A stretch of 64,000 nt of DNA from Paenibacillus brevis (GTDB lineage: Bacteria; Bacillota; Bacilli; Paenibacillales; Paenibacillaceae). Below, piece by piece: positions 62,379-64,000 of the stretch (positions within the stretch are counted from its first letter, which is position 1; every line of letters starts with the position of its first letter). The translations under genes and the position numbers were made by a program. The notes beneath the pieces are model-generated. The model was not told where the DNA came from. It searched no databases and saw only the letters and a list, made by a program, of their open reading frames with translations. Location: NCBI RefSeq assembly GCF_018919145.1, contig NZ_JAHLQJ010000017.1, forward strand, positions 1 to 64,000, read 5' to 3'.

Positions 62379-63200
62379 ATGGAACCGCTTCGTTCCATAG
62401 ATAGACTCAGCTTGAATCAGATTACGACCGATCGGTTGAATATGAGTGAGGCCGTGGAAGCCTGCGTACGTGCCGAAGTGCCCTGGATCGCCCTGTGGCG
62501 GCATAAGGTGGCCGAAGCCGGCTTGGCCGAGAGCAAGCGGCTTGTGCGTGACGCAGGCCTGCGCGTTTCCAGCCTGTGCCGCGGCGGTTATTTTCCGGCG
62601 GCCACCGCAGCTGAGCGCAAAGAACGGATGGACGACAACCGCCGCGCCGTCGAGGAGGCCGCCGAGCTCGGCACCGATGTGCTCGTGCTCGTATGCGGGC
62701 CGGCGCCGGACCGGGACATCGATTTTGCCCGCAAGACCGTCGAAGAGGCCATCGCAGAGCTTGCCCCGTTCGCCCGCTCGCACGGAGTCAAGCTTGGCAT
62801 CGAGCCGTTGCATCCGATGTACGCCGCTGAACGGTCCGTTATTAATACGCTGGCGCAAGCCAACACGCTTGCGGAGCAGCACGACCCCCAGGACGTCGGT
62901 GTCGTTGTGGACGCGTTCCACGTCTGGTGGGATCCCGATCTGTATGTGCAAATTGAGCGGGCCAGAGGACGGATACTCGGGTTCCACGTCTCCGATTGGG
63001 TCGTGCCGGTCCCTGACCTGCTGATGGGCCGGGGGATGATGGGGGACGGGGTTATCGAGCTGCGCCGGATGCGCCATGCCGTTGAGGCGGCCGGTTACGC
63101 AGGAGCGATTGAAGTGGAAATCTTCAACCGGCAAGTATGGGATATGCCGGGAGATGAGGCGCTTGCACTCATTAAGGAACGTTATTTGCAGCACGTTTAA
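62379..63200 (+). CDS. Sugar phosphate isomerase/epimerase family (AP endonuclease 2 fold)
   Basis: 273 aa, a TIM barrel of the xylose-isomerase-like family. Metal ligands are suggested by Glu in GIEPLHPMY, Asp in VGVVVDAFHVWWDPD, His in GFHVSDW and Glu in GAIEVEIFN. ATG 62379 follows GGGAGG. It probably isomerises the sugar intermediate passed between the flanking oxidoreductases and the DUF993 protein. Confidence 0.9.
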   Translation: MEPLRSIDRLSLNQITTDRLNMSEAVEACVRAEVPWIALWRHKVAEAGLAESKRLVRDAGLRVSSLCRGGYFPAATAAERKERMDDNRRAVEEAAELGTDVLVLVCGPAPDRDIDFARKTVEEAIAELAPFARSHGVKLGIEPLHPMYAAERSVINTLAQANTLAEQHDPQDVGVVVDAFHVWWDPDLYVQIERARGRILGFHVSDWVVPVPDLLMGRGMMGDGVIELRRMRHAVEAAGYAGAIEVEIFNRQVWDMPGDEALALIKERYLQHV

Positions 63201-63277
63201 TAGTTCATGTATTTGCCTTGGCGAGCGGGGAGATCGATACCTGGCTTGTCAAGGCATCAGCTATGGAGGGATGGAAA

Positions 63278-64000
63278 GTGAAGATTTGTCGCGTTGCGCT
63301 GATTGGAATCGGAGGATTTGGCGTTGAGCATGTGAATATAATGCAGAAGCTGTCCGAAGAGGGCAGGCTGCAGGTTGTTGCTTTTACAGAACCGAATGTT
63401 GATGCCCACCAGGAGTCTTATGGCAAGCTGACTGCACTCGGAGCCATCCATTATACGGATTATGTGCAGATGCTTACACTTCATCCGGACGTCGATTTCG
63501 TGGCGATCGTCACGCCGATTGCCACCCATAAGCCGATGTGCATCCAGGCGATGCGCATGGGCTTTCACGTTCTGGTGGAGAAGCCTCCGGCGATCACGAT
63601 TCAAGACCTGGACGAGATGATCGCCGTGCAGCGCGAGACCGGGCGCTTGTGTCAGGTGAACTTCCAGAATACGTCGGGTCAGGCGTTCCGGGCACTACTA
63701 GAGAGACTCGGCTCCGGCGCATTAGGTCAGGTGGAGCATGTGGTTGGAGTCGGCATGTGGAAACGGTCTCGTGCGTACTATGACCGAACCCGCTGGGCGG
63801 GCAAGCTGGTCAGCGACGGCCGATATGTGCTGGATGGGACATTCAACAATCCCTTCGCCCATTTGCTGCATAATTGCTTACTGGCGGCCGGAGTCGAAGG
63901 TGCACCGGGCTTGCATCCGCAATCGGTGCAGGCCGAGCTCTACCATGTCAACGATATCGAAGGAGACGACGTCTCTTGTATTCGCGCCGTTATGGCTAAT
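63278..64000 (+). CDS. Gfo/Idh/MocA family oxidoreductase 2 (truncated by window end)
   Basis: 241 codons are visible with no stop before the window end. GTG 63278 lies 7 nt after GGAGGG (63265-63270). The N-terminal nucleotide-binding motif VALIGIGGFGVEH, VAIVTPIATHKPMCIQAM and VEKPPAITIQDLDEM (catalytic EKP lysine) are clear. The substrate domain continues past 64000. It shares the operon with oxidoreductase 1 but is a different subfamily, so it may act at another step. Confidence 0.9.
   Translation, partial: MKICRVALIGIGGFGVEHVNIMQKLSEEGRLQVVAFTEPNVDAHQESYGKLTALGAIHYTDYVQMLTLHPDVDFVAIVTPIATHKPMCIQAMRMGFHVLVEKPPAITIQDLDEMIAVQRETGRLCQVNFQNTSGQAFRALLERLGSGALGQVEHVVGVGMWKRSRAYYDRTRWAGKLVSDGRYVLDGTFNNPFAHLLHNCLLAAGVEGAPGLHPQSVQAELYHVNDIEGDDVSCIRAVMAN

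Overview
The window looks like chromosomal DNA of a spore-forming Paenibacillus-type Bacillota. The reasons are an intact pro-sigma-K gene, strong AGGAGG-type ribosome binding sites, frequent TTG/GTG starts, moderate GC, several YesM/YesN two-component systems beside sugar ABC transporters, and many secreted polysaccharide-degrading enzymes. No rRNA, tRNA, CRISPR array or complete insertion sequence was seen.

Layout. 1-6.6 kb: MarR regulator and DHA2-type drug exporter, acetylxylan esterase with a small MFS carrier, an acetate-type transporter and an aldo/keto reductase. 6.8-14.2 kb: a secreted GH30 glycosidase, then a Fur-controlled ferric-siderophore locus in which an AraC regulator reads without a stop codon into the siderophore-binding lipoprotein, two FecCD permeases and an ABC exporter. 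14.3-20.9 kb: a sugar ABC importer divergent from its YesM/YesN pair. 21-23.7 kb: a mini chemoreceptor, sigK and an AraC regulator. 24-31.2 kb: a nucleoside (BMP-type) ABC importer with a nucleoside hydrolase and an ADP-ribosylglycohydrolase. 31.3-39.7 kb: a xylFGH-like pentose importer next to a three-gene sensor (membrane-anchored binding protein, histidine kinase, AraC-type regulator). 40-53.3 kb: a large secreted GH43/CBM6 arabinan or arabinoxylan enzyme, a 51-bp tandem repeat block, an LplB/LplC/solute-binding importer with its own YesM/YesN pair, and a GH18 chitinase. 53.6-59.8 kb: a RelE-type toxin-antitoxin pair, an OmpR/BaeS-type pair, a frameshifted UPF0145 gene, a CPBP protease and an AraC regulator. 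60-64 kb: an oxidoreductase / DUF993 / TIM-barrel isomerase / oxidoreductase operon cut by the window end.

Together these genes describe a plant-cell-wall degrader. Secreted GH30, GH43 and acetylxylan esterase activities release pentoses and oligosaccharides. Dedicated ABC importers take them up, and adjacent two-component systems and cre-like sites probably control the importers.

The most notable observations are: (1) the AraC-FecB read-through fusion, which has a complete Fur promoter and a lipoprotein signal buried in the reading frame; (2) a duplicated promoter/leader plus a decayed permease start placed upstream of the GH43 gene; (3) a shared palindromic operator in front of GH30 and GH43; (4) the uncharacterised DUF993 sugar operon; (5) the 51-bp tandem repeat block; and (6) a possible non-AUG start on the ABC exporter.
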